Source: Ruminococcaceae bacterium R-25 (GTDB lineage: Bacteria; Bacillota; Clostridia; Saccharofermentanales; Saccharofermentanaceae). From it: 64,000 nucleotides of DNA. Made by a program: the position numbers and the translations under genes. A model generated the notes under the pieces. That model ran no database searches and was not told the DNA's origin. It saw only the letters and a program-made list of their open reading frames with translations. The stretch lies in contig QGFZ01000001.1 in assembly GCA_003149065.1 (NCBI GenBank), positions 372,001-436,000 on the forward strand, read 5' to 3'. This document shows, one piece after another, positions 26,847 to 36,513 of the stretch (the first letter of the stretch is position 1; each line of letters opens with the position of its first letter).

Positions 26847-29800
26847 ATGGCTAATCTTCAGAGTGAACGTACCGCAGAACGTAATGACGTTACCGGTAGA
26901 ATAGTTCGTATCTGTTTATTGATAATCGTATCTTTCGTAGTGGCAATTGCTGCTGTATCTTTTGCAGTTCATCACATGAGACTGCAGTTCGAGAATGAAT
27001 TCAAGAGGATATCTGATACAAAGATGCGTCAGGTTACTGACATTGTCAGGATGAGCATCGATGGTGATGACCTTGTTTCAAATACTGTAAATGCACCTGC
27101 AAAGTACAGCGCTGTTTTGGATCTCATGCTTGTCGATACAACAAAAGAGAATCTCTCAGCAGAAGGCTATGGCCTTTTCGGATACAGCCAGGGCCAGTTG
27201 TCACTCCTTTTGAGCCACGGCGTTAACGATCCTTCGGAATTTGCCGTAGCAGGAAGAGATATTTCGGAGTGGCTCGGATCTTCCGACAGCACCATTGTTA
27301 ACGGCAAGAATTATGAGAGCATTATCGTCCCTATCATTGACAGCACAGGAATCTGTGTAGGAGTTTTCGAATACAAGTGCACATTCGGTGAGCTCTATGA
27401 TATCGGTGACAAGCTCGAATCAAGGATCCTTACCGCATGCATAATCGCAGTCCTTGCAGGCGTTCTTATTTTCGCTGTTCAGGAGATCCTTATCCGTGTA
27501 TTCAGAGGAAAAGGTGACGGCAAGGGAAGTAATGAGACAGCACAGAGCCGTGACAGGAGACTTATCTCTTCTACGATCGGATACTGCTTTACTATCATTT
27601 TGGTAGTTCTCCTCGTAATGGCTACACAACTTTCGAAAACTTATATTAAAGCACTCGAGAGTGAGCGTGCCGACATGATGGAAAAGTGCGCAGTAACTTC
27701 AGCTGCAGCGCTCTCTTATACAGATGTCAGAGAGAATATGGCATACATGCTCCCGGTATATAAGTATGCTAAGGATAAGCCTTATACCGTTAATATTTAC
27801 ACGATGGCAGGCGACTCATTCTTAAGACTCTATTCATCAACAGCTACAGGCAATGTTGAGCAGACTTATCTTACAGGTGCAGGAAACCAGTATATCGACT
27901 GCTTCACTCTCCAGCAGGTTGCATTTACTAAAAGAACTGACAGCGGAACATCTTATGTCTGTGCTATTTCGCCTATCATATCTTCGGAAAATACCGTTGC
28001 CGGCATTATCGAGATCATGATGCCCTATTCCGACTTTGAGAGTTCAGTTAACGGAATGAGCCTTTCATGGATATTCACTATCATCTCGATTGCGATCTCT
28101 ATGGGTATCATCGTCTTCGAATTGAACCTTCTCATTTCGACGATCTCCAGAGGTATTTCAGGAAATGCTCCGGTTCTTGTCATGTATGGCGAGAATGCGA
28201 ACAGGTTCCTGTCGTTCTTTACATCGTTCGGTTCGATCATGATGCCGGTCGCGTTTGCCGAGTATTTCAAGCAGATGCTCGAAAAATTCCCGAAGCCGGC
28301 TGTACAGGCTTTCATAGCCGTTACTTTGCTCTTGTTTATCTGGGGTTATCTCGGATTCTCTGAGATCAGGAACAGCCTTAAGACGAAGCTTACGAGCAGG
28401 ATCGCTCTGGTTGCAGTCACATGCGTAGGATATTTCCTGGCTCTCATTGCTGGCGTTATCAGCTTCCCTTATCTCACAACTGTTTTAGCGCTTCCTATCG
28501 GTTTCTGCTTCGGTATGTCATTCGATTACTTAAGAGACTACAGGATCAATGCAGGACGTCTGGGATACAAGGACTATAACGACAGGGTCATCCACAATGT
28601 TCAGGCATCTTCTTACTTCCTCGGTGCTGCCGTAGGCGCAGTTATCGGCGGTATTTGCTATGAGAGATTCGGATTATTCGTTGTAACGATCATCAGCGGT
28701 GCTGCACTCGTTCTTACATCTATCGGCATGATCTATTTCATGCAGAATAATACGCAGGTCAGGGAAGCGCCTTTGTCTATCAGCGGATATCTTTCCGTAT
28801 TCGGTGATTCCAGAGTTTCCAAGTTCCTGAATTCATCATTCCTGATGTTAGGCGTTGCGATCGCTTTCGTATTCTTCTTTATCCCTAACTATCTTGGAAA
28901 TGTAGGCATCTCGCTTCCTACGACATCTTTCTATTTCCTGGTCTGCGGTTTTACTGCCTGCTTTGTTTGCGGATTTGCTAAACAAAGATTTGCTCATATT
29001 CTCACATCACGTACGAGAGTATTGATACAGGCCGCTTCGACAGTTATAGGATTGTTTGTATTTGCGCTTCTGCCTTCTGCAAAGACGCTTGTTATTACCA
29101 GTGCATTCCTGGGAATCGCTCTCGGAATCCATGACTATTACTACATCTACGTTCTGTACCTTATCTGCAATGGTACCGTAAAGGCTAACTTAAGAAAGCT
29201 TGCGGAATACACGGTCTACTTTGGTGCCGGAATCATGGTGCCGATCATCATGGTTGCATTTATGGTAGATAACGTAAGGATCACATTCCTTGTTGTATCA
29301 TTGATCGTTGCAATCCTTGCATTCCTTTATCCTCTGTCTTCTTTCTCCGGCATGATCGATGAGAGAGACCTCTCATTAAAGCCTCAGAAGAAGGGACAGG
29401 ATAAGCCCCAGGCAAAGGCCAATGCACGTTCCCGTGCGCCTCAGGCTCCTGTAAACACACAGCCTGCAGTTATGCCTGACGGAACAGTTGCAGTTGATAC
29501 GCAGAGCGCAGCATACATCCCTGAAGAACAGTATGTTGAACCTGCTGCTCAGTACAATGAACCCATGCCTCAGGCTCCTGTTGAGCAGGCTTACCAGGCA
29601 CCCGTTGAACAGCAGTATCAGCAGCAGTATCAGCAGCCTTACCAGCAGGTATATCAGGAACCATACCAGCAGCAATATACACAACAGTATCAGCAGCCCG
29701 CTCAGTATCAGGATCCTTATCAGCAGCCTGTTCAGCAGTATCAGGCACCTGCAGATCAGTATCAGCAGCAGTACCAAAATGATCCTTACGGATCCCAGTA

Positions 29801-29957
29801 CAGCGCACCTGTTAATCCCCAGATGCCTCAGGGCGGAATGTACGTTGATCCCTATGCCGGATCAGGTCCGTCTCCATACGATACAACAGCAAATCAGGGT
29901 CCTGTAGATCCTCTTGCTTTCCTTAATAACGACGGTAATGAAGGAGGAAATCAATAA
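26847..29957 (+). CDS. MFS-like multi-spanning protein with extracytoplasmic domains and Gln/Tyr/Pro-rich tail
   Basis: 1036 residues from the ATG at 26847 (GGGGAGG upstream); a -10 TATAAT lies at 26802-26807. The N-terminus has a helix (IVRICLLIIVSFVVAIAAVS), an extracytoplasmic domain of about 130 residues with a Cache/PAS-like feel (MRQVTDIVRMSIDGDD, VPIIDSTGICVGVFEYK), a second helix, another extracytoplasmic domain (about 130-150 residues), then at least ten hydrophobic segments with MFS-like character (AVGAVIGGICYERFGLFVVT). The last 170 residues are disordered, with many YQQQYQQP repeats. A transporter or transporter-like receptor is inferred. Coupled by TAATG overlap to the next gene. 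Confidence 0.75.
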   Translation: MANLQSERTAERNDVTGRIVRICLLIIVSFVVAIAAVSFAVHHMRLQFENEFKRISDTKMRQVTDIVRMSIDGDDLVSNTVNAPAKYSAVLDLMLVDTTKENLSAEGYGLFGYSQGQLSLLLSHGVNDPSEFAVAGRDISEWLGSSDSTIVNGKNYESIIVPIIDSTGICVGVFEYKCTFGELYDIGDKLESRILTACIIAVLAGVLIFAVQEILIRVFRGKGDGKGSNETAQSRDRRLISSTIGYCFTIILVVLLVMATQLSKTYIKALESERADMMEKCAVTSAAALSYTDVRENMAYMLPVYKYAKDKPYTVNIYTMAGDSFLRLYSSTATGNVEQTYLTGAGNQYIDCFTLQQVAFTKRTDSGTSYVCAISPIISSENTVAGIIEIMMPYSDFESSVNGMSLSWIFTIISIAISMGIIVFELNLLISTISRGISGNAPVLVMYGENANRFLSFFTSFGSIMMPVAFAEYFKQMLEKFPKPAVQAFIAVTLLLFIWGYLGFSEIRNSLKTKLTSRIALVAVTCVGYFLALIAGVISFPYLTTVLALPIGFCFGMSFDYLRDYRINAGRLGYKDYNDRVIHNVQASSYFLGAAVGAVIGGICYERFGLFVVTIISGAALVLTSIGMIYFMQNNTQVREAPLSISGYLSVFGDSRVSKFLNSSFLMLGVAIAFVFFFIPNYLGNVGISLPTTSFYFLVCGFTACFVCGFAKQRFAHILTSRTRVLIQAASTVIGLFVFALLPSAKTLVITSAFLGIALGIHDYYYIYVLYLICNGTVKANLRKLAEYTVYFGAGIMVPIIMVAFMVDNVRITFLVVSLIVAILAFLYPLSSFSGMIDERDLSLKPQKKGQDKPQAKANARSRAPQAPVNTQPAVMPDGTVAVDTQSAAYIPEEQYVEPAAQYNEPMPQAPVEQAYQAPVEQQYQQQYQQPYQQVYQEPYQQQYTQQYQQPAQYQDPYQQPVQQYQAPADQYQQQYQNDPYGSQYSAPVNPQMPQGGMYVDPYAGSGPSPYDTTANQGPVDPLAFLNNDGNEGGNQ

Positions 29958-30739
29958 TGGCTGATGAACTCTGGAATCAGAAACTGACACGCGAGAATAT
30001 CCGCGATTTCTATATGTCCACAGTAGTTATGGTCTATTCTTCATGCTACGGTATCACCAAAGAAGCAACAAGATGCGAGAATGCCATAATCAAGTCTTAT
30101 CTTGACATATATTCAAAGCGCAACAATGTGCCCGGAGATAAGGTTATCTATGAGTTCGGCGATATCCTTCTTGCCAATGCCAAGAATATCGTTGCGCAGT
30201 ATCCGCTTCCTGCAGATATGACTTTCGAGGACAGGCTCCTTGATGAATATACACGCAATTCCATGCTCGAAAAGATCCTTTCAAAGATCGATTCAAAGAG
30301 CTTCAGAGCAATGGAGTTTATCAATACAGATGTAAAGAATAAGGCTGTAAGGCGTCCTAAGCAGATGAGAAAGCTTAACGATCTTTTCCAGGTTACGCCC
30401 CTTTTGATCCTTGAGGTCATTGTGCTTGCGATTATTATCTGGATGGTCAGCTTTGCCTCAGTAACTTTGCCTTACAGAAATTCCGAACTCATAAATGATA
30501 AGGGTATTTTCGAGACTGCAACGATCCAGGAAAAGCTAGTAAATGCACTTGCTTTCTATCCTATCAGGATTCAGACAAATAAATCTGCAGAAGAAGGATT
30601 CATGCCTGTCCAGACAACTCCGACACAGGCAACTGAAGCTTCTACAGAGAGTTTGGAGGAGACAACGACGACCAACAATCAGCCTGCGGCATCGCTCGCT
30701 GAGACAACGGTTCCCGGTATTTCTGCAACCAGCGGCTGA
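29957..30739 (+). CDS. Hypothetical membrane-anchored protein of the MFS-like operon
   Basis: 260 residues. The first 140 residues are cytoplasmic and helical; the stretch from about 18 to 55 (VYSSCYGITKEATRCENAII, then KSYLDIYSK) has a faint resemblance to sigma-70 region 2, which I cannot verify. One transmembrane helix covers about 148-170 (PLLILEVIVLAIIIWMVSFA). The outer 85 residues end in a Thr/Glu/Ser-rich stretch. Its start overlaps the upstream stop codon, so it is likely made in fixed ratio with the MFS-like protein. No family is recognised. Confidence 0.7.
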   Translation: MADELWNQKLTRENIRDFYMSTVVMVYSSCYGITKEATRCENAIIKSYLDIYSKRNNVPGDKVIYEFGDILLANAKNIVAQYPLPADMTFEDRLLDEYTRNSMLEKILSKIDSKSFRAMEFINTDVKNKAVRRPKQMRKLNDLFQVTPLLILEVIVLAIIIWMVSFASVTLPYRNSELINDKGIFETATIQEKLVNALAFYPIRIQTNKSAEEGFMPVQTTPTQATEASTESLEETTTTNNQPAASLAETTVPGISATSG

Positions 30740-30769
30740 TATCAATATCGTTATAGGGGGTGTTGGTGA

Positions 30770-31690
30770 ATGGATAAATATGCATTCCTGCTTGAACTGA
30801 ATTCAAATCTCGCGATGAAGATTTCAGGCAATGAGATCACGGGTGATCTCGGCAATCTTTTTATCAATATCGCCTTTACCAAAGATTTGGATCTCTGTGT
30901 AAGTACAAAGGTCTTTCTCTTCGGCGATTATCCATTAAAAGATCATATCCAGGCTGCTTATGACAAAACAAGCTGCTTTTCCGAGTATGATCTCGAAAAC
31001 GAGAACTTAGAGCTTATTGTTCCCAGAGAGAATCTCTCAATGGATACTGCTTTTAATATCTCACAGGACATAATTGTTTTCGCGAATACTCTTAATGGAT
31101 ATGGCTATAAATCAACTGAATCTTCGATCGACATACATGGTGGCAAGAGCACGGTACGTGGCGAGTTCTACAGTGAAGAAATCAAAGAAGATCTCGAGAA
31201 AACTCCGATCTATCTGAAGTCACCGAGAATGGGGTGGGGGATACTCGGAGCAGTTATCGCAACGATTGTTTCTTTGTTTCTCATGGTTGTGGCAGGCATG
31301 GTAAACAGCTGGTTCTTTTATCTACCTGCTATTTTCATTGGTGCCGTCCTGCCGCTCCTTTTGTATGAGATATTTGCAAAAGAAAGAGTATGTCTTATTG
31401 GAATAGGTGTATGCCTTGTCTTGACGATCTTTGCAATGCTTATGGGAGACAGGTTCATCTGGACCATGAACCTTATTGATTGGATACCCGGCGCTACATT
31501 TGCTCAGGCTTATGCCGAAGTTCCGTATCTTGTCGAAGATGAGGTCGTTACCGCCGAAATGTATTACAGGGATTTCTTCGTAATGGGCTTTGCGGTGGTG
31601 TTCGTTTATCTGATTACTTTCCTGAACTTCATAGTTATGAAGGTGACTATTGCAGACTGGTTTAAAAAGAACACAAAATTAGCCGGCTGA
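30770..31690 (+). CDS. Hypothetical polytopic membrane protein, last gene of the operon
   Basis: 306 residues behind GGGGGTG. Residues 1-155 form a soluble domain (LFINIAFTKDLDLCVSTKVF, ENLSMDTAFNISQDIIVFAN); residues 160-300 contain four or five transmembrane helices (WGILGAVIATIVSLFLMVVA, WFFYLPAIFIGAVLPLLLYE, CLIGIGVCLVLTIFAMLMGD, FVMGFAVVFVYLITFLNFIV). It lies 30 bases after the preceding gene and before a terminator. No family is recognised; the operon suggests it works with the MFS-like protein. Confidence 0.7.
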   Translation: MDKYAFLLELNSNLAMKISGNEITGDLGNLFINIAFTKDLDLCVSTKVFLFGDYPLKDHIQAAYDKTSCFSEYDLENENLELIVPRENLSMDTAFNISQDIIVFANTLNGYGYKSTESSIDIHGGKSTVRGEFYSEEIKEDLEKTPIYLKSPRMGWGILGAVIATIVSLFLMVVAGMVNSWFFYLPAIFIGAVLPLLLYEIFAKERVCLIGIGVCLVLTIFAMLMGDRFIWTMNLIDWIPGATFAQAYAEVPYLVEDEVVTAEMYYRDFFVMGFAVVFVYLITFLNFIVMKVTIADWFKKNTKLAG

Positions 31691-31717
31691 TATTTAAAAT
31701 CAAATCCGATAAAATTG

Positions 31718-31747
31718 ACCCGAAATATAGTATTTTCGGGTCTTTTA
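31718..31747 (+). terminator. Terminator of the MFS-like operon
   Basis: ACCCGAAATA pairs with TATTTTCGGGT (one bulge) followed by CTTTTATAAT. Confidence 0.8.
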
Positions 31748-31806
31748 TAATGTGTATCATATAAATATCACAAATTTTTTAGCCGTATTGAAAGGAGCAG
31801 GATATT

Positions 31807-32985
31807 ATGTTTGATTTCAAGTATTTCACACCTACAAAAGTCGTGTTCGGAAAGAACACAGAATCAAAGGTAGCAGAGCTTATTAAAGAGTTCGGCGGCA
31901 CAAAGATCCTAATCCATTACGGCGGCGGAAGCGTAGTCCGTTCAGGCCTTTTAAAGAAGGTAACTGACACTTTGGACAATGCCGGTATCAGCTATGTAAC
32001 ACTTGGCGGCGCTGTACCGAATCCTCATCTCGGACTTGTTTATGAAGGTATCGAACTCTGCAAAAAAGAAGGCGTTGATTTCCTTCTTGCAGTAGGCGGC
32101 GGAAGCGCTATCGATTCCGCTAAGGCAATCGGTTACGGCGTTGCCAATGAAGGCGATGTATGGGATTTCTACGACTATAAGCGTCAGGCAAAAGGATGCC
32201 TTCCTCTGGGTGTTATCCTTACCATTGCTGCTACAGGCAGTGAGATGAGCGATTCTTCAGTAATCACAAAGGAAGAGGGTCTTGTTAAGAGAGGCTACAG
32301 CAGTGATTATTCACGTGCAAAGTTCGCTATCATGAATCCCGAACTTACAATGACTCTGCCTGATTACCAGACAGCATGCGGATGCACAGATATCATGATG
32401 CATACGATGGAAAGATATTTTACGAATGGCGGCAATATGGAGATCACAGATGCTCTTGCAGAAGGCCTTCTCCGTACTGTTAAGAAGAATGCCGTTATCC
32501 TTAGAGACGATCCTCAGAACTACGATGCACGTGCTGAAGTTATGTGGGCAGGAAGCCTTGCACATAACGGCCTTACAGGCTGCGGCAATGACGGCGGCGA
32601 CTGGATGACTCATAAGCTCGAGCATGAGTTAGGCGGCCTTTACGACGTAGCACACGGCGCAGGCCTTGCAGCTATCTGGGGCACATGGGCAAGATATGTA
32701 ATGAACGACTGTCTGCCTCGTTTTAAGAAGTATGCGATCAACGTTATGGGTGTCGCTGATGAAGGTACAGATGAAGAGATCGCCCTTAAGGGTATCGAAG
32801 CAATGGAAGACTTCTACAGATCGATCAAGATGCCTACAAACCTTCGCGAATTAGGCGTTAATCCGACAGAGGAAGAACTCGTTGATATGGCTCATAAGTG
32901 CGCAGTCGGCGTAGGCGGCGAGATGGGTTCAGCCAAGGTCCTTAACGAAGCAGATATGCTCGCGATTTACCGCGCAAGTATGTAA
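31807..32985 (+). CDS. Iron-containing alcohol dehydrogenase (butanol dehydrogenase type)
   Basis: 392 residues behind AAAGGAGC. Group III iron-dependent dehydrogenase: N-terminal NAD(P)-binding domain with GGGSVVRSGLLKK and the GGGSAIDSAKAIGYG motif, then the metal-binding histidines (DIMMHTMERYF and DVAHGAGLAAIWGTWARY). The FDFKYFTPTKVVFGKNTE start is typical of YqhD/BdhA-type enzymes, which reduce aldehydes to alcohols in fermentation. The cofactor preference cannot be fixed. Followed 40 bases later by a Gfo/Idh/MocA oxidoreductase. Confidence 0.93.
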   Translation: MFDFKYFTPTKVVFGKNTESKVAELIKEFGGTKILIHYGGGSVVRSGLLKKVTDTLDNAGISYVTLGGAVPNPHLGLVYEGIELCKKEGVDFLLAVGGGSAIDSAKAIGYGVANEGDVWDFYDYKRQAKGCLPLGVILTIAATGSEMSDSSVITKEEGLVKRGYSSDYSRAKFAIMNPELTMTLPDYQTACGCTDIMMHTMERYFTNGGNMEITDALAEGLLRTVKKNAVILRDDPQNYDARAEVMWAGSLAHNGLTGCGNDGGDWMTHKLEHELGGLYDVAHGAGLAAIWGTWARYVMNDCLPRFKKYAINVMGVADEGTDEEIALKGIEAMEDFYRSIKMPTNLRELGVNPTEEELVDMAHKCAVGVGGEMGSAKVLNEADMLAIYRASM

Positions 32986-33025
32986 TCAGACTCACAATAA
33001 TCATTCTTTACAGGAGGATTCCATT

Positions 33026-33997
33026 ATGTCAGTAAAATGGGGCGTTTTGGGCACTGCGAATATCGCAAGAGGTTGTACTATTCCCGGTATGAAAATGGCT
33101 GAGAACTGTGAGCTTTATGCTATTGCCGGAAGAAATGAAGCCAAGGTGCAGAGCTATAAGGATGAGTTCGGTTTTGAGAAAGCTTATGTAGGATATGACA
33201 AGCTTTTGGAAGACCCTGAAGTACAGGCGGTTTATATCCCGCTTCCCAATAATCTTCACAAGGAATGGGTTATCAAGGCTCTTAAGGCAGGAAAGCATGT
33301 TCTATGTGAGAAACCTCTTGCTTTAAGTGCTGCTGATGCAAGAGAGATGTTCGCTGTTGCAAAAGAGAATAACGTTATCCTGATGGAAGCATATGCATAT
33401 CTCCACAGCCCTTATATCCAGTCTCTTAAGGACGATATAAAGAGCGGCATCATCGGTGATGTCGAGTTTGTTGATACCGCATTCTTTACCCAGTATTACA
33501 TCGAAGATATCAGAATGTATAAAGAGCTTGGCGGCGGTGCCGTTTATGATCTCGGATGCTACTGCACGACAATGATCTTATCTCTCATTGATTCGACACC
33601 TGACTTTGTTACAGCTAAGGCTGAGTTCAATGACAAAGGTGCTGATGTACTGGCTTCTGTTATATTAAAGTTCGAAAACGGAGCGAGGGCAGTATTCAAT
33701 GTCGGCATGATCTTTGATCCGGGTTCTGACAGAAGAAAAGATATCCTTTATATTCACGGCTCAAAGGGAACTATCGTATCTGACGTTGAATATAACCAGG
33801 AAGGCAGAGTTACATATACGGTAACATCCGGAAACAAGGTCTATAACCCTTCTATCAATGTTCCGCAGAACTATATGCTTGAAGTAGAACAGCTCGGAAG
33901 ATGCATCGAAAGAGGCGAGGAGCAGCACATCACACCTGAATTCTCCATTAAGAATGCAGAGCTTCTCGACAAGATCTTAGAGCAGATCGGATATTAA
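33026..33997 (+). CDS. Gfo/Idh/MocA-family oxidoreductase
   Basis: 323 residues behind CAGGAGG. Rossmann N-terminus (WGVLGTANIARGCTIPGMKM), the conserved GKHVLCEKPLALSAADA motif with the EKP lysine, and a C-terminal alpha/beta domain (GGGAVYDLGCYCTTMI). These NAD(P)-dependent enzymes act on sugars or cyclitols; the substrate is unknown. It is followed within 4 bases by the nitroreductase, suggesting one transcript. Confidence 0.92.
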   Translation: MSVKWGVLGTANIARGCTIPGMKMAENCELYAIAGRNEAKVQSYKDEFGFEKAYVGYDKLLEDPEVQAVYIPLPNNLHKEWVIKALKAGKHVLCEKPLALSAADAREMFAVAKENNVILMEAYAYLHSPYIQSLKDDIKSGIIGDVEFVDTAFFTQYYIEDIRMYKELGGGAVYDLGCYCTTMILSLIDSTPDFVTAKAEFNDKGADVLASVILKFENGARAVFNVGMIFDPGSDRRKDILYIHGSKGTIVSDVEYNQEGRVTYTVTSGNKVYNPSINVPQNYMLEVEQLGRCIERGEEQHITPEFSIKNAELLDKILEQIGY

Positions 33998-34001
33998 TGA
34001 G

Positions 34002-34535
34002 ATGAATGACATGAACGAGACATTGAAAGTTTTAGAGACCAGAAGAAGCTGCAGAAACTTTAAGCCTGATATGGTGAAAGAGGAAGACTTGAAGGCGATC
34101 CTTGAGGCAGGCACTTATGCTGCTACAGGTATGGGAAAGCAAAGCCCCATAATCATTGTTGTTACTGACAAAGCAACAAGAGATGCCCTGTCTGCCGCTA
34201 ACGCAAAGATAGCAGGAATGCCTGAAGGTACGGATCCTTTCTATGGCGCTCCGGTGATCCTTATCGTTCTTGCCAAAAAGGATGTCGTTACTCATATCTA
34301 CGACGGTTCTCTTGTTATGGGCAATCTCATGAATGCTGCAAAGAGCCTTGGTGTTGACAGCATCTGGATCCACAGAGCTAAGGAAGAATTCGAATCTGAG
34401 ATCGGCAGTGATATCCTTTCAAAGCTCGGTATCACAGATGAGTATGAGGGTATAGGTCATTGTGCTTTAGGCTATGCCGCTGCACCTTTGAATGACCCTG
34501 CTCCCAGAAAAGAAAACTACGTATATTACATTTAA
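34002..34535 (+). CDS. Nitroreductase-family FMN oxidoreductase
   Basis: 177 residues (an in-frame ATG at 34011 is an alternative start). Nitroreductase signature ETRRSCRNFKPD with EEDLKAILEAGTYAATGMGK, later LVMGNLMNAAKSLGVDSIWI and GIGHCALGYAA. Binds FMN as a dimer and reduces nitro compounds, quinones or flavins with NAD(P)H. Part of a run of flavin enzymes from 33 to 36.5 kb. Confidence 0.9.
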   Translation: MNDMNETLKVLETRRSCRNFKPDMVKEEDLKAILEAGTYAATGMGKQSPIIIVVTDKATRDALSAANAKIAGMPEGTDPFYGAPVILIVLAKKDVVTHIYDGSLVMGNLMNAAKSLGVDSIWIHRAKEEFESEIGSDILSKLGITDEYEGIGHCALGYAAAPLNDPAPRKENYVYYI

Positions 34536-34546
34536 AGAGGCCTGTT

Positions 34547-35176
34547 ATGGAAAAGCGTTTTAAGGTATTAATGCTCAAAGGAAGCCCGAGAGAGAACGGC
34601 AATATCGCCATAGGTTTTCGCGAGATGCAAAAGATATTCGACGAGCTTAATGTTGAATATGAGTGCATAAATCTGGGCAAGAAAGATGTCAGAGGATGCA
34701 TTGCCTGCGGTACTTGCGGCAATACCGGCAAGTGCGTTTTCAATGACGTCGTTAATGAGATCTCCGAAAAGTTCGAAAAGGCTGACGGCCTAGTAGTCGG
34801 ATCTCCGGTTTACTACGGCTGTGCCAACGGAACTCTGGTTTCCGCTTTGCAGAGAGTTTTTTACAGCTCACATTTTGACAAGCGCATGAAGGTCGGTGCG
34901 AGCGTGGTATGTGCAAGAAGATCCGGCTGTACAGCGACTTTCGATGAACTCAATAAGTTCTTTACGATATCCAATATGCCTGTTGCCACAAGCCAGTACT
35001 GGAATAATATTCATGGCGGAGCTGCAGGTGAAGCTGATCAGGATGAAGAGGGAAAGCAGACAATGAGAGTCCTTGCCCGCAATATGGTATTTCTTATAGA
35101 AAGCATTGCTTTGGGCAGGGAAAAGCTCGGTCTTCCTGAACAGGAAGAACATCTGTGGACTAATTTCATAGGGTAA
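34547..35176 (+). CDS. NADPH-dependent FMN reductase / flavodoxin-fold oxidoreductase
   Basis: 209 residues. MLKGSPRENGNIAIGFREMQ is the FMN phosphate-binding loop of the iron-sulfur-flavoprotein/WrbA-like family; CIACGTCGNTGKCVFND is the cysteine cluster typical of the anaerobe branch, and GSPVYYGCANGTL the second flavin loop. Likely an electron-transfer reductase. It lies 11 bases after the nitroreductase and ends before a terminator. Confidence 0.9.
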   Translation: MEKRFKVLMLKGSPRENGNIAIGFREMQKIFDELNVEYECINLGKKDVRGCIACGTCGNTGKCVFNDVVNEISEKFEKADGLVVGSPVYYGCANGTLVSALQRVFYSSHFDKRMKVGASVVCARRSGCTATFDELNKFFTISNMPVATSQYWNNIHGGAAGEADQDEEGKQTMRVLARNMVFLIESIALGREKLGLPEQEEHLWTNFIG

Positions 35177-35187
35177 TATGGTGATGT

Positions 35188-35218
35188 GCCTGCTTCTTCA
35201 ATGGAGCAGGCTGTTTTT
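35188..35218 (+). terminator. Terminator after the FMN reductase gene
   Basis: GCCTGCT pairs with AGCAGGC around TCTTCAATGG, then TGTTTTT. It lies between the two genes and argues against a start for the next gene upstream of it. Confidence 0.8.
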
Positions 35219-35230
35219 ATGGGGTGGACT

Positions 35231-35968
35231 ATGGACAATAAGGTTGATGATGTTCCTAATATATCGGGTTACACGATAGCTTCAGTACTGACGCAGTTCC
35301 TGGCATTGATGTTTTTCTTCCTGTCGCTGGTTGCTTTTATGAACGGGTCGATTATCGCAGGCATTATCCTTCTTGCGATCGGAGCGGTTTGGGAGATCCT
35401 GTTTGTAAAACTGGTAAAGAAGATAGTGTATTGGAAGAAGCAGGATGTAAAAGTTGTTGCGGATCCTCCTGCGGAAGACTTCTATGAACCGCTATATAAG
35501 AATGACGGCGAGGGTTATGACTTCTCGAGAAACCTGTACTGCAAACTGTATGACAAGCATCCAAAGGATCTTACGGAAGAAGATGAGGAGATCATATGGC
35601 AGTATACTTGTGATGATTTCTCATATCTTTTGGCCTGGATCATTGAAAAGGATCTCTATCAGCCCTCTGTAGACGACGATGAAGACGAGACCGAAGAATC
35701 CAGAGAGGATGCGGCAAAGATCAAAGCGCGCGACATGCTTCCTTCGGAATACCTCAAGAATAACGGCGGTTATTTCATGGAAGATGAAGTGAAGGAATCT
35801 GCCCGCAGATTTGTCAAGGAATACTATGAAGGCGCGTACAGGGAAGATGTGATCAAATTTGCAAAAGATAAGCTTAACGCTGAGCTTTATGGTTTTCCTT
35901 TCAGGTGGGAAGATTATGATGCTTTTAAGGTTCATATAGATGAAGCATTCGAAAGATACGGAGGCTAA
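35231..35968 (+). CDS. Hypothetical protein with two N-terminal membrane helices and acidic cytoplasmic domain
   Basis: 245 residues from the ATG at 35231 (GGGGTGG just upstream); a longer frame would start in the preceding terminator. Two hydrophobic segments lie at about residues 12-35 and 38-62 (TIASVLTQFLALMFFFLSLV, FMNGSIIAGIILLAIGAVWE). The rest is soluble, very acidic (DDDEDETEESREDAAKIKA) and aromatic. Six bases separate it from the next flavodoxin-like gene. No known family. Confidence 0.65.
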   Translation: MDNKVDDVPNISGYTIASVLTQFLALMFFFLSLVAFMNGSIIAGIILLAIGAVWEILFVKLVKKIVYWKKQDVKVVADPPAEDFYEPLYKNDGEGYDFSRNLYCKLYDKHPKDLTEEDEEIIWQYTCDDFSYLLAWIIEKDLYQPSVDDDEDETEESREDAAKIKARDMLPSEYLKNNGGYFMEDEVKESARRFVKEYYEGAYREDVIKFAKDKLNAELYGFPFRWEDYDAFKVHIDEAFERYGG

Positions 35969-35973
35969 AGAAA

Positions 35974-36513
35974 ATGTCTAAGAAGGTACTTATCATCACT
36001 ACAAGTTTAAGACCCAACAGCAATTCCGATAAGCTCGCCGAGAGCTTTGCAAAGGGCGCTCTTGAAGCAGGCAATGACGTTGAGACAGTATCTCTTAAGG
36101 GCAAGACCATTGCTTTCTGCAAAGGCTGTTTTGCATGTGCCAAGATTGGTCATTGCGTGATCAATGACGATGCAAATGAGATCACGGAAAAGATCCTGAA
36201 TGCTGAAGTTGTAGTCTGGGCAACGCCCATCTATTACTACGAGATGTCCGGTCAGATGAAGACCATGATCGACCGTGCTAATTCGTTATATCCAAGGGAT
36301 TACAAGTTCAGAGATGTTTATCTTTTATCTGTTGCTGCAGAAGATGGCGATTCTGTTGATGAGAAAGCCGCAGGCGGCGTTCAGGGCTGGGTAGACTGCT
36401 TTGAAAAGGCTGAATTCAAGGGCAAGGTCTTTGCAGGCAACGTAAATGAACGTGGCGATATCGAAGGCAATAAAGCTCTTGATGAAGCTTATAAGATGGG
36501 TAAAGACGTTTAA
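35974..36513 (+). CDS. Flavodoxin-fold NAD(P)H-dependent oxidoreductase
   Basis: 179 residues. KVLIITTSLRPNSNSDKLAE is the FMN-binding loop; CKGCFACAKIGHCVINDDAN the cysteine motif and ATPIYYYEMSGQMKTMIDR the second flavin-binding loop. Close to the multimeric flavodoxin WrbA-like family. It converges tail to tail with the recombinase gene with no base between the two stop codons. Confidence 0.9.
   Translation: MSKKVLIITTSLRPNSNSDKLAESFAKGALEAGNDVETVSLKGKTIAFCKGCFACAKIGHCVINDDANEITEKILNAEVVVWATPIYYYEMSGQMKTMIDRANSLYPRDYKFRDVYLLSVAAEDGDSVDEKAAGGVQGWVDCFEKAEFKGKVFAGNVNERGDIEGNKALDEAYKMGKDV

Noticed and set aside
29376..29907. Several antisense and alternate-frame open frames over the Gln/Tyr tail
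   Set aside because: They are by-products of the CAG-rich repeat composition of the real gene.
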